Source: a virus. From it: a stretch of DNA of 64,000 bases. Positions within the stretch are counted from its first letter, which is position 1, and each line of letters opens with the position of its first letter. Position numbers and translations under genes: made by a program. The stretch covers positions 1 to 64,000 of IMG/VR virus record IMGVR_UViG_3300033429_000001; one strand, 5' to 3'. Of the stretch, positions 37,183 to 46,590 are shown piece after piece. Under the pieces are notes generated by a model. That model did not search any database. It was not told the origin of the DNA and saw nothing but the letters and a program-made list of their open reading frames with translations.

Positions 37183-38811
37183 ATGCACATACACATAATC
37201 AGCCGTGACTACAAATCAGATAGAATCCTCTCCCGACTGGCTCAAATCCTGGCAGCCCAGCGCGGCTTTACTATTGCCGATGTACCCAACGCCGAAGCCG
37301 ACATCAATTACTTTTTTCCCTATCTCGAATATGACAAAAGTCGTGATTTCAATGCCACCAAGACCGCCGGTTGGTTCACGCACAAGGATACCAACCGCAA
37401 AGAGAAAGTGCCGATGTGGGAAATGGCGGCCAAGGCTGTTGACTTACGGTTGACCAGTGCGGCGATGTACCAAGAACAATTGGAGAAGTTTGGCCCGACC
37501 TCGTTGGTGACAGTACCCCTGGATCGGGAAAAGTTTAGCCCGACTAAAAAGGAGCCGCGCAAGAGGCTTGTCGTCGGCACCAGCGGTTACGTCTATCCCG
37601 AAGGCCGCAAGGGTGAGCAATTGATTACGCGACTCTTCCATGACCATGACCTTGACCTTGACCTGGTGGCCTCTGGTCGAGGCTGGCCAATCCCAACCAA
37701 TGAGTTTACCTGGGACAATATCCAAGAATTTTACCAGGGCCTTGACATCTATCTGTGTACGTCTTTAGTCGAGGGTATCGGGTATGGCCCAATTGAAGCT
37801 ATGGCCTGCGGGGTCCCGGTGGTGATTCCAACAGGGGTAGGCATCTTCGATGAGTTGCCAAACCTGGAAAATTTACACAGGTATGAGGCCGGCAACTATC
37901 AAGATATGAAGCGGGCCATCAAAGAGGCGTGGGACAGACTGAAGCAAGGGGCCTATAACCCCGAAAGCTTGCGCGGTGGTACCCTGAAATTTACAAATGA
38001 AGCCTGGATAAGCATACACCTGATGGCTTTTGAGGAAATGCTCTATGGAATACCGGAGGCAGGTGAATGTCCGAAGTGGAAGAAATCAGCGGGGGTCTAC
38101 TACGTGGCCTATGGTGATCCCTCGCGTGATTGTGCCCGACGAGCTATAAAAAGTTTCAAACAGCACATGCCTGACATCCCGGTGGCCCTGGCCAGTGACA
38201 ATCCGCTCAATGTTGGTGAGGACATTTTCATTGACAACATAGATGAGGATATTGGAGGCCGGTCAGTCAAAACCAAGATTTACGACCTGACCCCAAAAGA
38301 TTGGAATTATGTTTTGTACCTGGATGCCGACACTGAGATTACCGCAGACATCAGCTTTTTATTTCAGGCCCTTGAAGACGGTTGGGAGGCGGTATGGTGT
38401 ACCAACCCAGGCAAATATTCCATTCTCAGTTATGCCAAGCGTCCTGACTGCGAAGAAGAATTTAAGCTAACGCTTGATAAGGTTTCAGCGGCCAATGGCT
38501 CTGAAATTTTACAACTCAATGGCGGCGTCTTTGCTTTCCGGCGCAGCGAACGAACAGCCGCATTTTTCAGAGCATGGCATAATGAGTGGCAGCGGTATGG
38601 GGCCAGGGATCAAATGGCCCTTCATCGGGTACTGTACGACAACCCCATCAGACTGCTTGTGCTGGGGGTCGAGTGGAACACCTCGACCCGGTATATCGAG
38701 GCTGAAAGAACAGCGGGTATTTTGCATTACCAGATGTCAGCCAGGCGGTGGCGGGGGCCGATCAATGGGCGGCTAGATAGTCAGGAAGCTTGGTCTAAGG
38801 TAGAGGTGTAA
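37183..38811 (+). CDS. Two-domain glycosyltransferase (GT-B plus GT-A)
   Basis: 542 residues. Residues 1-290 are a GT4-like GT-B domain (LVVGTSGYVYPEGRKGEQL; IYLCTSLVEGIGYGPIEAMACGVPVVIP). Residues 305-540 are a GT-A domain like 36407-37012, with DxD in VLYLDADTEI, LQLNGGVFAFRRSERTAAFF and RDQMALHRVLYD. The fusion should add two sugars in sequence. Confidence 0.85.
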   Translation: MHIHIISRDYKSDRILSRLAQILAAQRGFTIADVPNAEADINYFFPYLEYDKSRDFNATKTAGWFTHKDTNRKEKVPMWEMAAKAVDLRLTSAAMYQEQLEKFGPTSLVTVPLDREKFSPTKKEPRKRLVVGTSGYVYPEGRKGEQLITRLFHDHDLDLDLVASGRGWPIPTNEFTWDNIQEFYQGLDIYLCTSLVEGIGYGPIEAMACGVPVVIPTGVGIFDELPNLENLHRYEAGNYQDMKRAIKEAWDRLKQGAYNPESLRGGTLKFTNEAWISIHLMAFEEMLYGIPEAGECPKWKKSAGVYYVAYGDPSRDCARRAIKSFKQHMPDIPVALASDNPLNVGEDIFIDNIDEDIGGRSVKTKIYDLTPKDWNYVLYLDADTEITADISFLFQALEDGWEAVWCTNPGKYSILSYAKRPDCEEEFKLTLDKVSAANGSEILQLNGGVFAFRRSERTAAFFRAWHNEWQRYGARDQMALHRVLYDNPIRLLVLGVEWNTSTRYIEAERTAGILHYQMSARRWRGPINGRLDSQEAWSKVEV

Positions 38812-38921
38812 TGGTCGCTATTCCAGAATGCTCAGCACATGGTAACCAATGTGTACCACATGCATTAGAGTGGATTGCAGAGCAAGCAAAAGTTAGCGAG
38901 AAAGAGATGGCCAGACCGTGA
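38811..38921 (+). CDS. Small possible zinc-binding protein
   Basis: 36 residues with CSAHGNQCVPH (C-x2-H-x3-C-x2-H), then a helix. The ATG overlaps the previous stop and its end overlaps the next start. Confidence 0.4.
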   Translation: MVAIPECSAHGNQCVPHALEWIAEQAKVSEKEMARP

Positions 38922-39754
38922 AAATTGCCATAGTAGTCCCCATCGGCCCGCTTGACAGATTTGGCTATCAGCACATCTATAGAGAGTGCATTGAGAGCAT
39001 GGCCAATTTTGCTGATCAAGTATTTTTAGTTTCTACGACCAGAGAAGTTAAGCGAGCCGATAACTTTAATTGGCCTCAAGATAAAGGCATTGATTTAGAG
39101 AACCTTAATATAATCTCAGACTCCCGCACCTGGTTTGCTCGCACCCCCGAAGGCGACGAATGGTTCGACGCCTACAAAGTTCTTGAAAATGTCAATGTCG
39201 GAGTTTACGCAGCCAGAAGCGAAGGCGTTGACGTAGTTATGTGCCTTTTCTGTAATAACTACATCCCGGAAATGGCCTATGAGGGCCTGCGGGCGCGGTG
39301 TGAAAAAGTGGCGACCGGTGAACAAGCAACGGCATCGTACTATCGCAAGGATCAGTTGTACAACCAAATGTTTTCAGCCAGCGTGTCAATGCCGTTCATC
39401 ATCAACTCAAGAGACACTTACCGTTTTGCAGCCGACGCAATCACCAACGAACGAGAGGTGGCCTGGATGCAACGGGGAGACTTTTCAGAGTTTGATGGGG
39501 AGGCCGTGGTTGACGTTCAACTCGAAGTGACGACTAGAGACTTGCGCGAAAAAATGAATTTTATGAGATGCTACTCTGATTTGGTTCCGAAGCGCAAGCC
39601 AGAATTTGATGAAGGGTACTGGCTTGATTATTACGTCAAAAAGTTTCAGCAAAAAAAGATGTTGCTAGATAGCAATCTGGACAAAACCGGGCAGGCGATT
39701 GCCAGATTGAGTCAACCGGACTTTGCGAGCCGGTATGTGTTGGAGCAGATATGA
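38918..39754 (+). CDS. GT-A-like glycosyltransferase
   Basis: 278 residues. IAIVVPIGPLDRFGYQHIYRECIESM opens a GT2-like Rossmann domain; GVDVVMCLFCNN replaces the usual DxD. The C-terminal helices are basic. Probably acts on the same glycan as its neighbours. Confidence 0.6.
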   Translation: MKIAIVVPIGPLDRFGYQHIYRECIESMANFADQVFLVSTTREVKRADNFNWPQDKGIDLENLNIISDSRTWFARTPEGDEWFDAYKVLENVNVGVYAARSEGVDVVMCLFCNNYIPEMAYEGLRARCEKVATGEQATASYYRKDQLYNQMFSASVSMPFIINSRDTYRFAADAITNEREVAWMQRGDFSEFDGEAVVDVQLEVTTRDLREKMNFMRCYSDLVPKRKPEFDEGYWLDYYVKKFQQKKMLLDSNLDKTGQAIARLSQPDFASRYVLEQI

Positions 39755-40008
39755 GTCCCATCAGCCTGGATGACGTAAACAAAAAAGTTTACCCTGATTA
39801 TTTCCAGCCCCGGCAATGGGATGCCTTGCAACTAAAATTATTGGGCTACACAATTGATGGAATGGCAATCGAATTGGGAGTAGCGTATCATACCGCCTCT
39901 GACCTGTGGGCAGAGGTCAGGGAAATACTGGGCATAAGTGGTAGCAATGGCCAGAGGAAGTTAATGAGATGGGCATTAAAGAATGGTTTAATAAGCAAAA
40001 ATTTCTAA
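39751..40008 (+). CDS. LuxR/GerE-type HTH protein
   Basis: 85 residues. LKLLGYTIDGMAIELGVAYHTASDLWAEVREILGISGSNGQRKLMRWALKNGLI follows the GerE helix-turn-helix pattern. A regulator inside a structural/glycan operon is unusual. Confidence 0.65.
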   Translation: MSPISLDDVNKKVYPDYFQPRQWDALQLKLLGYTIDGMAIELGVAYHTASDLWAEVREILGISGSNGQRKLMRWALKNGLISKNF

Positions 40009-40595
40009 TTCTGGTAATACTAATCATTGTTTTTATTATTATGATCGGAGTAGGATTCTTTGAGTCTGCAATTATTCCTCAAGCCTCATCGCTAAAGAGT
40101 CAAGTTGTTAATGAAGAGTTTGACAATCTGGACGGTGAGGGAGAAATAAAATGGTATGATGGTTTTTTTACCTGGAACCCTACCGCGCAGGTCACAGGCT
40201 ATCCGTTCATTACCGGGTCAGTTACCATTCGTTGGGATGACTTTGACACCGGCTTAATGGCAGTATCCGTACCATACACGACCACCAAACTGGTAGTAGA
40301 ATTAGAGTTGCGAGGCACTAAAACATACACTCAAATATTGACTAGCGATTTGCCTGGTGCATCTCAACCGCAAACAGGAATTTTCGATAAGTTGATTTGG
40401 GTATGGATAGATGTTGAGCCAGGTGACTACGATGAGCACATTAAAGGATATTGGTCAGTCAAGGAAGAGAGAATACCTTTACAATTTGTCAGAAACGGCG
40501 AGATTGTACAGCCAGTGACAAACTTCGTTCTTTATCGAGGTGGCCTGACCATTCCTCAATTGCTGTACTTGCCGGTAGTGATGAAGGCTAATTGA
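39969..40595 (+). CDS. N-anchored exported protein
   Basis: 208 residues. A basic start (MGIKEWFNKQKF) is followed by a 21-residue membrane helix and a beta-rich extracytoplasmic domain. It ends in IPQLLYLPVVMKAN, an LPxVxK-type tail I associate from memory with Chloroflexota exported proteins. Possibly a phage-encoded envelope protein. Confidence 0.6.
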   Translation: MGIKEWFNKQKFLILVILIIVFIIMIGVGFFESAIIPQASSLKSQVVNEEFDNLDGEGEIKWYDGFFTWNPTAQVTGYPFITGSVTIRWDDFDTGLMAVSVPYTTTKLVVELELRGTKTYTQILTSDLPGASQPQTGIFDKLIWVWIDVEPGDYDEHIKGYWSVKEERIPLQFVRNGEIVQPVTNFVLYRGGLTIPQLLYLPVVMKAN

Positions 40596-40620
40596 TTTGA
40601 CAGAGCAAGATGAACTATTA

Positions 40621-40692
40621 ATGAAACCCTTAAAAATCGCCCTCTTCCATTTAGACGGCGGTCTAGGCTGCCGCATTTTCTACAAGGTTTAG
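40621..40692 (+). pseudogene. Duplicated 5' end of the glycosyltransferase at 42485
   Basis: MKPLKIALFH is encoded here and at 42485; 31 bp (40620-40650 and 42484-42514) are identical, then the frame ends after 13 unrelated residues. It marks one edge of a probable inserted cassette. Confidence 0.7.
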
Positions 40693-41114
40693 TCATGATG
40701 TTTACCAGAAATCTTTTCTCTAATTGCTTCAACAATGAAACCGTTACGGTTGGTGGTATTTTCTGCTAACCACTTGATAAGGTCAGGAGGCAACTTGAGC
40801 GGAACTTGTTGGTACTTTTCAGTTTTAGGTTTTGGTGGGCGACCCCCGGGTGGGTTGCGAAGGCCGCCGCGTTTGGATCTAGCTTTCATATATTCCCTAC
40901 CTTCATCTACGCTCACTCGGTTGCCACAAATTGAGCAAAAATATGAGCTAAATACAATGCCCTCTGTTACACTTGGGTGGTCTGGATGAATCTGGTAAAC
41001 GGTTTCTGGATGTGCAATCTTAGAAAATCCTTCAACTCTATAATCGTGAGAACAAGCCGAGGCCTTTTTATCCATTGCCTCAGCTTGTTCCCTTAGTTCA
41101 TTGTAGGTTATCAT
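40689..41114 (-). CDS. Zinc-finger/RHH regulator
   Basis: 141 residues. CSHDY...FCSICGNRV may bind zinc; RGGLRNPPGGRPPKPK is a basic linker; the C-terminal PLKLPPDLIKWLAENTTNRNGFIVEAIREKI is a ribbon-helix-helix. Start overlaps the upstream stop. Confidence 0.65.
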   Translation of the reverse strand: MITYNELREQAEAMDKKASACSHDYRVEGFSKIAHPETVYQIHPDHPSVTEGIVFSSYFCSICGNRVSVDEGREYMKARSKRGGLRNPPGGRPPKPKTEKYQQVPLKLPPDLIKWLAENTTNRNGFIVEAIREKISGKHHD

Positions 41115-41299
41115 TAGATTACACTATCTGTAATCATATCGTAAGCAACACTATTTAGGGCTTTTTCTTCTGCCTGATGTCGGCTGGTTCGTTGATAATT
41201 TGCGGCTTCATAGAGATACATTTGGATATAATCTACAAATACTGACATCCAAAAATTGTCATTTTTTAGAATTTGTTGGGCCTTTTGTCCGTTAGTCAT
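41114..41299 (-). CDS. Small hypothetical protein
   Basis: 61 residues, aromatic and helical (NDNFWMSVFVDYIQMYLYEAANYQ). First gene from the leftward promoter at 41341-41369. No family recognised. Confidence 0.55.
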   Translation of the reverse strand: MTNGQKAQQILKNDNFWMSVFVDYIQMYLYEAANYQRTSRHQAEEKALNSVAYDMITDSVI

Positions 41300-41340
41300 T
41301 TTTGTTATCTCCTGTTGATTAGTGTTTACTCTATGGTTAC

Positions 41341-41369
41341 AGTATATACTAAAATCAAAGAAATGTCAA
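41341..41369 (-). promoter_or_regulatory. Leftward promoter
   Basis: Read leftward: TTGACA (41369-41364), 17-bp spacer, TATACT (41346-41341). Confidence 0.85.
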
Positions 41370-41402
41370 TAGGTTTCTTTACATAATTACAATGAGTTTT
41401 AC

Positions 41403-41416
41403 TAATTTTAAGGTTA
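41403..41416 (-). promoter_or_regulatory. Conserved box of element E4
   Basis: TAATTTTAAGGTTA, identical to the E2 box, 34 bases upstream of the -35. GTTTC is present at 41373, but the GAAAC partner is not at the usual position. Confidence 0.65.
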
Positions 41417-41458
41417 GAAAATGAAACCCGCGAAATGAAATGAAAAACGAGGACCAAA

Positions 41459-41773
41459 ATGGATTTTTCAGACTTCAAGGTTTATCGGTGGTGGATAGGT
41501 GGGAAATGGTATTTCTATAAATTAGGTATAGATACACCAAATATCTGTCTATTCACAGCTTGGTTGCAAGTTCCGCCAAACCGTATAGACGAAAATTTTT
41601 GTACGTTATTAGACACTGAAGATTATTGCCTAAAAAGCGGATCGTATGAAACGCCGTCTATGCTGGGGAGACAGCCGGTTGCCGAAGGAAAAGAGCGTAA
41701 GGGCGGCCTAAATCAACCGCCCAATTTTCCGAAACCAAACATAAAGCCTCCGGCGCAACATCGAGAAATATGA
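41459..41773 (+). CDS. Hypothetical protein of the inserted cassette
   Basis: 104 residues; GAGGAC precedes the ATG. Aromatic beta-like N-terminus (DFSDFKVYRWWIGGKWYFYKL), Pro/Asn-rich tail. No family recognised. Confidence 0.5.
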   Translation: MDFSDFKVYRWWIGGKWYFYKLGIDTPNICLFTAWLQVPPNRIDENFCTLLDTEDYCLKSGSYETPSMLGRQPVAEGKERKGGLNQPPNFPKPNIKPPAQHREI

Positions 41774-41789
41774 TAGCAGAGGTAAAAAA

Positions 41790-42488
41790 ATGCACGATCC
41801 AAAAACAGTAGCACATGAAATTAAAATAAAAAATTGGTGTCTTCTTACTATTTGGCACGTTGACCCAGAAAGCGACGGGACAGATGACAGTTGCGGGTGG
41901 GGACGCCCAAGACTGACAGAGAAGGAAAACAAAATTATCAATGATGTGATAGAGTGGGAAAAATCATTCCCGTATTACTCTTCTCCCTCTCTCCCTGTGG
42001 TGCAAGTTAACCCGGAATACGATTTTAATCAAATGTTGGCCGGCGATTGCTTGGCGCATGTTGCTGGCGCTTGGCAGCATATTGCTTTGACACGTGATCG
42101 ACGAAAAAAAATGACGAATGCCGAGTGGTGGGAAATAGTTGGGTTGGCAACGAATCCTGATGATAATTTACGGGCTACTCTGGCAGACATGGAGGAAAAG
42201 CCAAGGGAAAGAATTTGGCGCTTCTTCTCTTGTGTGATGCGGGCATATTTACGTTTCCATCGTCATTGGTGGCGCCATCCACGTTGGCATATTCATCATT
42301 GGGAATTCCAAGTGCATCCAATTCAGCGATTAAAGCGTTGGTTATTTAGCAGATGTGCTTACTGTGGAGAGCATTTTAAGTATGGTTATGCGCCAACGTC
42401 AACGTATGGAGGCGGGGGGCCTCGTTGGTTTAAAAGCGAGAAGCAGGTCTATCATCATAATTGCTATTCTATAGCAAGGAGAAAATGA
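41790..42488 (+). CDS. Hypothetical zinc-binding protein of the inserted cassette
   Basis: 232 residues. N-terminal acidic part, a His/Trp-rich middle (RFHRHWWRHPRWHIHHWEF) and a C-terminal CAYCGEHF...HHNC zinc site. Overlaps the next ATG by four bases. No family recognised. Confidence 0.6.
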   Translation: MHDPKTVAHEIKIKNWCLLTIWHVDPESDGTDDSCGWGRPRLTEKENKIINDVIEWEKSFPYYSSPSLPVVQVNPEYDFNQMLAGDCLAHVAGAWQHIALTRDRRKKMTNAEWWEIVGLATNPDDNLRATLADMEEKPRERIWRFFSCVMRAYLRFHRHWWRHPRWHIHHWEFQVHPIQRLKRWLFSRCAYCGEHFKYGYAPTSTYGGGGPRWFKSEKQVYHHNCYSIARRK

Positions 42489-43444
42489 AACCCTTAAAAA
42501 TCGCCCTCTTCCATCGAGATAACTGGTACCGCCACAAGCGCATTGACGGACAATTTGCCTACGCTGTACCAGAGTTTACTTTTGAACACTACATTGTTCC
42601 GAAAGCGTTTCAATTTGACTTAGACATATTGCCAAGTGATGTAGATATCGCCTGGCTTGATGAGGGCAAATACCGGGGCAACCGGCTCTTTCTCCCGTTG
42701 CGAGACTCACGCAGCATTCCGGTAGTCTGCCATTTTATCTACACGACTTTACAACAGCACATCTACTGGAGCCGGGTGGAGCGGGCCAAGAAAAATGCTG
42801 ACATGGTATTATTGGACTATGACCAGTTAGATAGATTCCAATCGTACCTTGAGATGCCGGTCAGACGCCTGGCCTATGCGGTCAATGAGAAGTACTATTT
42901 TGATCGGGGTTACAGGCGAATTTATGACGTAGGCTTTTTTAGCATCTGGAAGTACAACCCGGAACGTCCAAAACTTGACATGTGGCTGGAATGGTTTTGC
43001 AAACGAAAAGGTTACGCCTACTGCACAAACCGGGGCCGTGATATGAGAGAAAAGTACGCTGACTTTTTGGCCCAATGCAAGGTAGTGATTCATCTCAATC
43101 GAAATGAGGCCACCAGACCGGCGCGTATCTTTGATGTGGCAGCCAGCCGAACGGCAATGTTAAGCAATCCCATGCCAGAGGTGAGCGGAGAGGAATTCGT
43201 ACCATACCAGCATTACGTTCCGTTTCGCTATCCTACCTCAGATTACACCGAGGAAAAGAGGCGGGTAGCAACATACACGGATAATGATTGTCGGGAGATT
43301 GCCAATGGCCTTGAGTACTTGCTGGACGATGGCCATTGGGAAGATATAGCTCAACAGTCATATGATTACGTGCTGACCAATCATACTTGGGCAACCAGAG
43401 CAACGCAATTGAGACAGACATTTGATGAGGCGTTGGGACTATGA
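42485..43444 (+). CDS. CgeB-like GT-B glycosyltransferase
   Basis: 319 residues from ATG 42485 with AAGGAG upstream. C-terminal nucleotide-sugar domain: CKVVIHLNRNEATRPARIFDVAASRTAMLSNPMPE, then DDGHWEDIAQQSYDYVLTNHTWATRATQL, typical of CgeB-like proteins. Confidence 0.8.
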   Translation: MKPLKIALFHRDNWYRHKRIDGQFAYAVPEFTFEHYIVPKAFQFDLDILPSDVDIAWLDEGKYRGNRLFLPLRDSRSIPVVCHFIYTTLQQHIYWSRVERAKKNADMVLLDYDQLDRFQSYLEMPVRRLAYAVNEKYYFDRGYRRIYDVGFFSIWKYNPERPKLDMWLEWFCKRKGYAYCTNRGRDMREKYADFLAQCKVVIHLNRNEATRPARIFDVAASRTAMLSNPMPEVSGEEFVPYQHYVPFRYPTSDYTEEKRRVATYTDNDCREIANGLEYLLDDGHWEDIAQQSYDYVLTNHTWATRATQLRQTFDEALGL

Positions 43445-43512
43445 CTCAAATAGATTCAGATAAAGCCATGCCGGTTGATATGAACAATGCCTATATTTGG
43501 GCAGGTGGTTGA
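43441..43512 (+). CDS. Possible 23-residue peptide
   Basis: ATG overlaps the preceding stop (ATGA). No other support. The stretch 43513-43589 shows nothing else. Confidence 0.2.
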   Translation: MTQIDSDKAMPVDMNNAYIWAGG

Positions 43513-43589
43513 TAATGACGCCATCAGAATTAGGTCATGAAACTGGTGGAAGCAATTGAAATCTTTCTAAAAGAGATAACAGATTAACT

Positions 43590-44732
43590 ATGACCATTCA
43601 AGTATTCAAACCTAACTTTGATAAGGTAGAAGTCGAAGCGGTAAGAGAAGTACTGCTTTCCGGTTGGGTCGGTCTGGGTCCAAAAACCGATTTATTCGAG
43701 CGAGAGTTTGCCAACTATGTGGGCGCATCGTATGCGATAGGGGTCAATAGCGGCACATCTGCCCTCCACCTATCTCTAGCCGCGCTAGGCATTGGCCCCG
43801 GCGATGAGGTTTTAGTACCAACCATCACCTTTGCATCGACAGCGCATGCGGTGAGCTATTGCGGAGCCACGCCGGTTTTTGTGGACATTGAGGCCGATAC
43901 GCTCAATGTAGATGTTGATAAGCTTAAGCAATACGTCACACAAAATACCAAAGCGATTATTCCGGTTCATTTTGGTGGCCATTGCTGCAACATGGAATCC
44001 ATCTGGAGATTCGCCACGGCACATGATCTATTTGTAATTGAGGATGCGGCACATGCCTGTGGCAGCAAGCACGATACAAGGATGGTCGGCTCTCTGCCCA
44101 GCGAAACCACCTGCTTTAGTTTTCACGCCGTCAAGAATCTGGCCTGTGGCGACGGTGGGATGATTACCACCAGTCGGCTAGACATCGCTCAGGCGTTGCG
44201 AAAACTTAGATGGTGCGGCATTGACAAATCGACCTGGGACCGGGTTGGTGAGTACCGGGCAGCGATCAATACACAGTATGCAAAATATAGCTGGTATTAT
44301 GAAATCCATCAGCTTGGCTTCAAGGCTCACATGAATGACATCACCGCTGCCATCGGGTTGGTGCAACTTGGCAAGCTAGACGGGGCCAACGAGCGGCGGC
44401 GGAAAATTGCCAGGCGTTACACAGATGAGTTGTCTAGCCTGGATTGGCTGACCTGTCCCGGTGTGTTAGATGTAGATTACGGCAAAAGCGCATGGCACAA
44501 TTATGTAATCAAAACCGACAGGCGCGATGAGTTAAACACTTATCTCAAGGAATTCGACATTATGACCGGCGTTCATTACATGCCGTTGCACTTGCAGCCG
44601 TACTATCGGACAACCTCCGCTTTGCCGGTTGCCGAGAGAGTATGGCCCAAACTATTGACCTTGCCTCTTTATCCGTCACTGACTGATGATGAGGTAGGGC
44701 AGGTTATTCGTAGGATTAAGGCGTTTCAATGA
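43590..44732 (+). CDS. DegT/DnrJ/EryC1 sugar aminotransferase
   Basis: 380 residues. PLP enzyme that aminates keto-deoxy sugars: NSGTSALHLSLAALGIGPGDEVLVP, VIEDAAHACGSK, and SFHAVKNLACGDGG with the Schiff-base lysine. Stop overlaps the formyltransferase start. Makes a nucleotide amino-sugar for the glycan module. Confidence 0.95.
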   Translation: MTIQVFKPNFDKVEVEAVREVLLSGWVGLGPKTDLFEREFANYVGASYAIGVNSGTSALHLSLAALGIGPGDEVLVPTITFASTAHAVSYCGATPVFVDIEADTLNVDVDKLKQYVTQNTKAIIPVHFGGHCCNMESIWRFATAHDLFVIEDAAHACGSKHDTRMVGSLPSETTCFSFHAVKNLACGDGGMITTSRLDIAQALRKLRWCGIDKSTWDRVGEYRAAINTQYAKYSWYYEIHQLGFKAHMNDITAAIGLVQLGKLDGANERRRKIARRYTDELSSLDWLTCPGVLDVDYGKSAWHNYVIKTDRRDELNTYLKEFDIMTGVHYMPLHLQPYYRTTSALPVAERVWPKLLTLPLYPSLTDDEVGQVIRRIKAFQ

Positions 44733-45493
44733 CACGAGTGCTTTTTTTAGGTGGCAAGTCAATCGGGTGTTTATGTTTTGATTACTTGCTATCAATTGAG
44801 GATATAGAAATAGTTGGAGCATTCGTCAATCCAGGTGATGACGACCCGGATAGGCGTTATCCCTCTTTGGGAGAGTTGGCCCGGGGGGCGGGTGTACCGG
44901 TGTATACCACCAATATCAACCAGGAGGTAGCCGCACTTATCGGAGATATACAACCGGCCTTGATTGTGGCCGTGTACTATGACCGCATCCTCAAACGGGA
45001 AGTTATTGACATCCCGCCAATGGGCTGTGTCAATCTACACTTTGCTTTGGCTGAAGAGTATCGGGGTTGTTACCCGACGACTTGGGCAATTACAGACGGC
45101 AAAGATCATGCCGGGGTGACCATCCATTACATTGACGAGGGTGTCGATAGCGGGGACATTATCAGTGAGAAGCGCATAGATATTATGCCGACAGATACGG
45201 GCCGGAGTCTGTATGAAAAATGTACCGTTGAGGGAGCCGCATTGTTTAGAGAGACGTTACCGAAAATTTTGGACGGCACAGCGGTTCGGCGACCGCAGGA
45301 ATACACCCACCACACCCGCAGTCATTCCAGAAAATTCCCATCTCAACGGGTTTTGATTTCGCAGCAAACAGCAAATAAAATAAGGGCGCTCTATTTCCCG
45401 CCATTCCCACTCCCATATGTACTGATTGGCGGCAAAAAATTTGTCGTTGTGGAGGAAGAGTATGTCTCAATTCCAGAGACAACGAGTTTTTAG
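44729..45493 (+). CDS. Sugar N-formyltransferase (Fmt-like)
   Basis: 254 residues. Formyltransferase fold: VLFLGGKSIGCLCFDYLL, catalytic NLHFALAEEYRG (usual NxHxSxLPxxRG) and GVTIHYIDEGVDSGDII with the conserved Asp. Following an aminotransferase it should N-formylate the amino-sugar using formyl-tetrahydrofolate. Confidence 0.9.
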   Translation: MTRVLFLGGKSIGCLCFDYLLSIEDIEIVGAFVNPGDDDPDRRYPSLGELARGAGVPVYTTNINQEVAALIGDIQPALIVAVYYDRILKREVIDIPPMGCVNLHFALAEEYRGCYPTTWAITDGKDHAGVTIHYIDEGVDSGDIISEKRIDIMPTDTGRSLYEKCTVEGAALFRETLPKILDGTAVRRPQEYTHHTRSHSRKFPSQRVLISQQTANKIRALYFPPFPLPYVLIGGKKFVVVEEEYVSIPETTSF

Positions 45494-46577
45494 GAATATC
45501 GAAACCGAAGAAACGTCAACTAAACTTATCAACATCTTGCCAAAGTCGCTGACAGTTGATGCTGATTATCTCATCCAGACGCATGAGTCCAAGTTTACGT
45601 CTCTGTTCAAGGAGGTCGAGATCGTCAGGCCGCTTGATACTTTGGGTGATGCACAAAAGAAATTGATTAAGATGTCACCAGGTACGAGTAAGATGGGTCA
45701 GCCAAAGGAAACGGCTGGAATAATAAAAGCCATTGAGAAGTACATCGAGTCCAGTTGGCATCCTGACAAGTTTCATCTCATCTATCATTCGTCCGGACTC
45801 GATAGCCGGATTATGTCGGGCCTCATCAAGCAAATTTTTAAGCGCAATGGGCATGAGTGGCTGGGCAATATTCTCTTTGTATGCTTTGGGCCGGAAAGCT
45901 TACAATTTGAACACATTATGGAGTACCAGGGATGGGGAAAAAATCAATACTGCACTGCCAAAAACTTGGTCGAATACCTTCGGCTGAATGTCGGAGATTT
46001 CAAGACGGCGGCTCGATGGCTGAATGGGCCAACGCGGGGTTGCCATAATCTCAATTATACCCTGACTGAATTATTGCAAGAGCAAGGGTTGATACCGGAT
46101 AACGATAACGAAATTCAAATTTTCAACGGCTATGGTTCAGATTATGAATTCAGGGGGGCCAATGACCCCAATGGTAACCGATTAGAACTCGAATTTGAGA
46201 AGGGCTACAAAGCCATTACCTCAACATCGTTCTTCAAAGTTGATGACGTGGTTTACCCATTCCTGGCTTACAGCGTTTTGGGGAGATTGATTAAGGCCCG
46301 TTTTCGGTATGGGTACGGTATCAGGGGAATGTTACTTGAAAAAATAGATCCGACTTTGGCGGTATTTGGTAGAGTTTCCAGGCAGATAGTCAAGCCGTTG
46401 CCGGGTGCGCTATTCAATAATTTGGTACTGAATTATAAGCGGTCATGGTACGGCCAAGTTGTCAGGCCCAACGCCATCCCGGTCAATAAATTTGAGGCGT
46501 CAGACTGGTGGGCTAACTGGACGGCGGCGGCTTACTGTGAGTATTTGATTGATAGGGGGTATATGGTGGATGTCTAA
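45462..46577 (+). CDS. Asparagine synthetase-like PP-loop protein
   Basis: 371 residues from ATG 45462 with GGAGG upstream. FHLIYHSSGLDSRIMSGLIKQ (about residue 105) is the SGGLDSR-type PP-loop of the asparagine synthase C-domain; no glutaminase domain. Possibly an amidotransferase acting on a uronic-acid sugar. Confidence 0.7.
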   Translation: MSQFQRQRVFRNIETEETSTKLINILPKSLTVDADYLIQTHESKFTSLFKEVEIVRPLDTLGDAQKKLIKMSPGTSKMGQPKETAGIIKAIEKYIESSWHPDKFHLIYHSSGLDSRIMSGLIKQIFKRNGHEWLGNILFVCFGPESLQFEHIMEYQGWGKNQYCTAKNLVEYLRLNVGDFKTAARWLNGPTRGCHNLNYTLTELLQEQGLIPDNDNEIQIFNGYGSDYEFRGANDPNGNRLELEFEKGYKAITSTSFFKVDDVVYPFLAYSVLGRLIKARFRYGYGIRGMLLEKIDPTLAVFGRVSRQIVKPLPGALFNNLVLNYKRSWYGQVVRPNAIPVNKFEASDWWANWTAAAYCEYLIDRGYMVDV

Positions 46578-46590
46578 ACTAGAGGAAATT

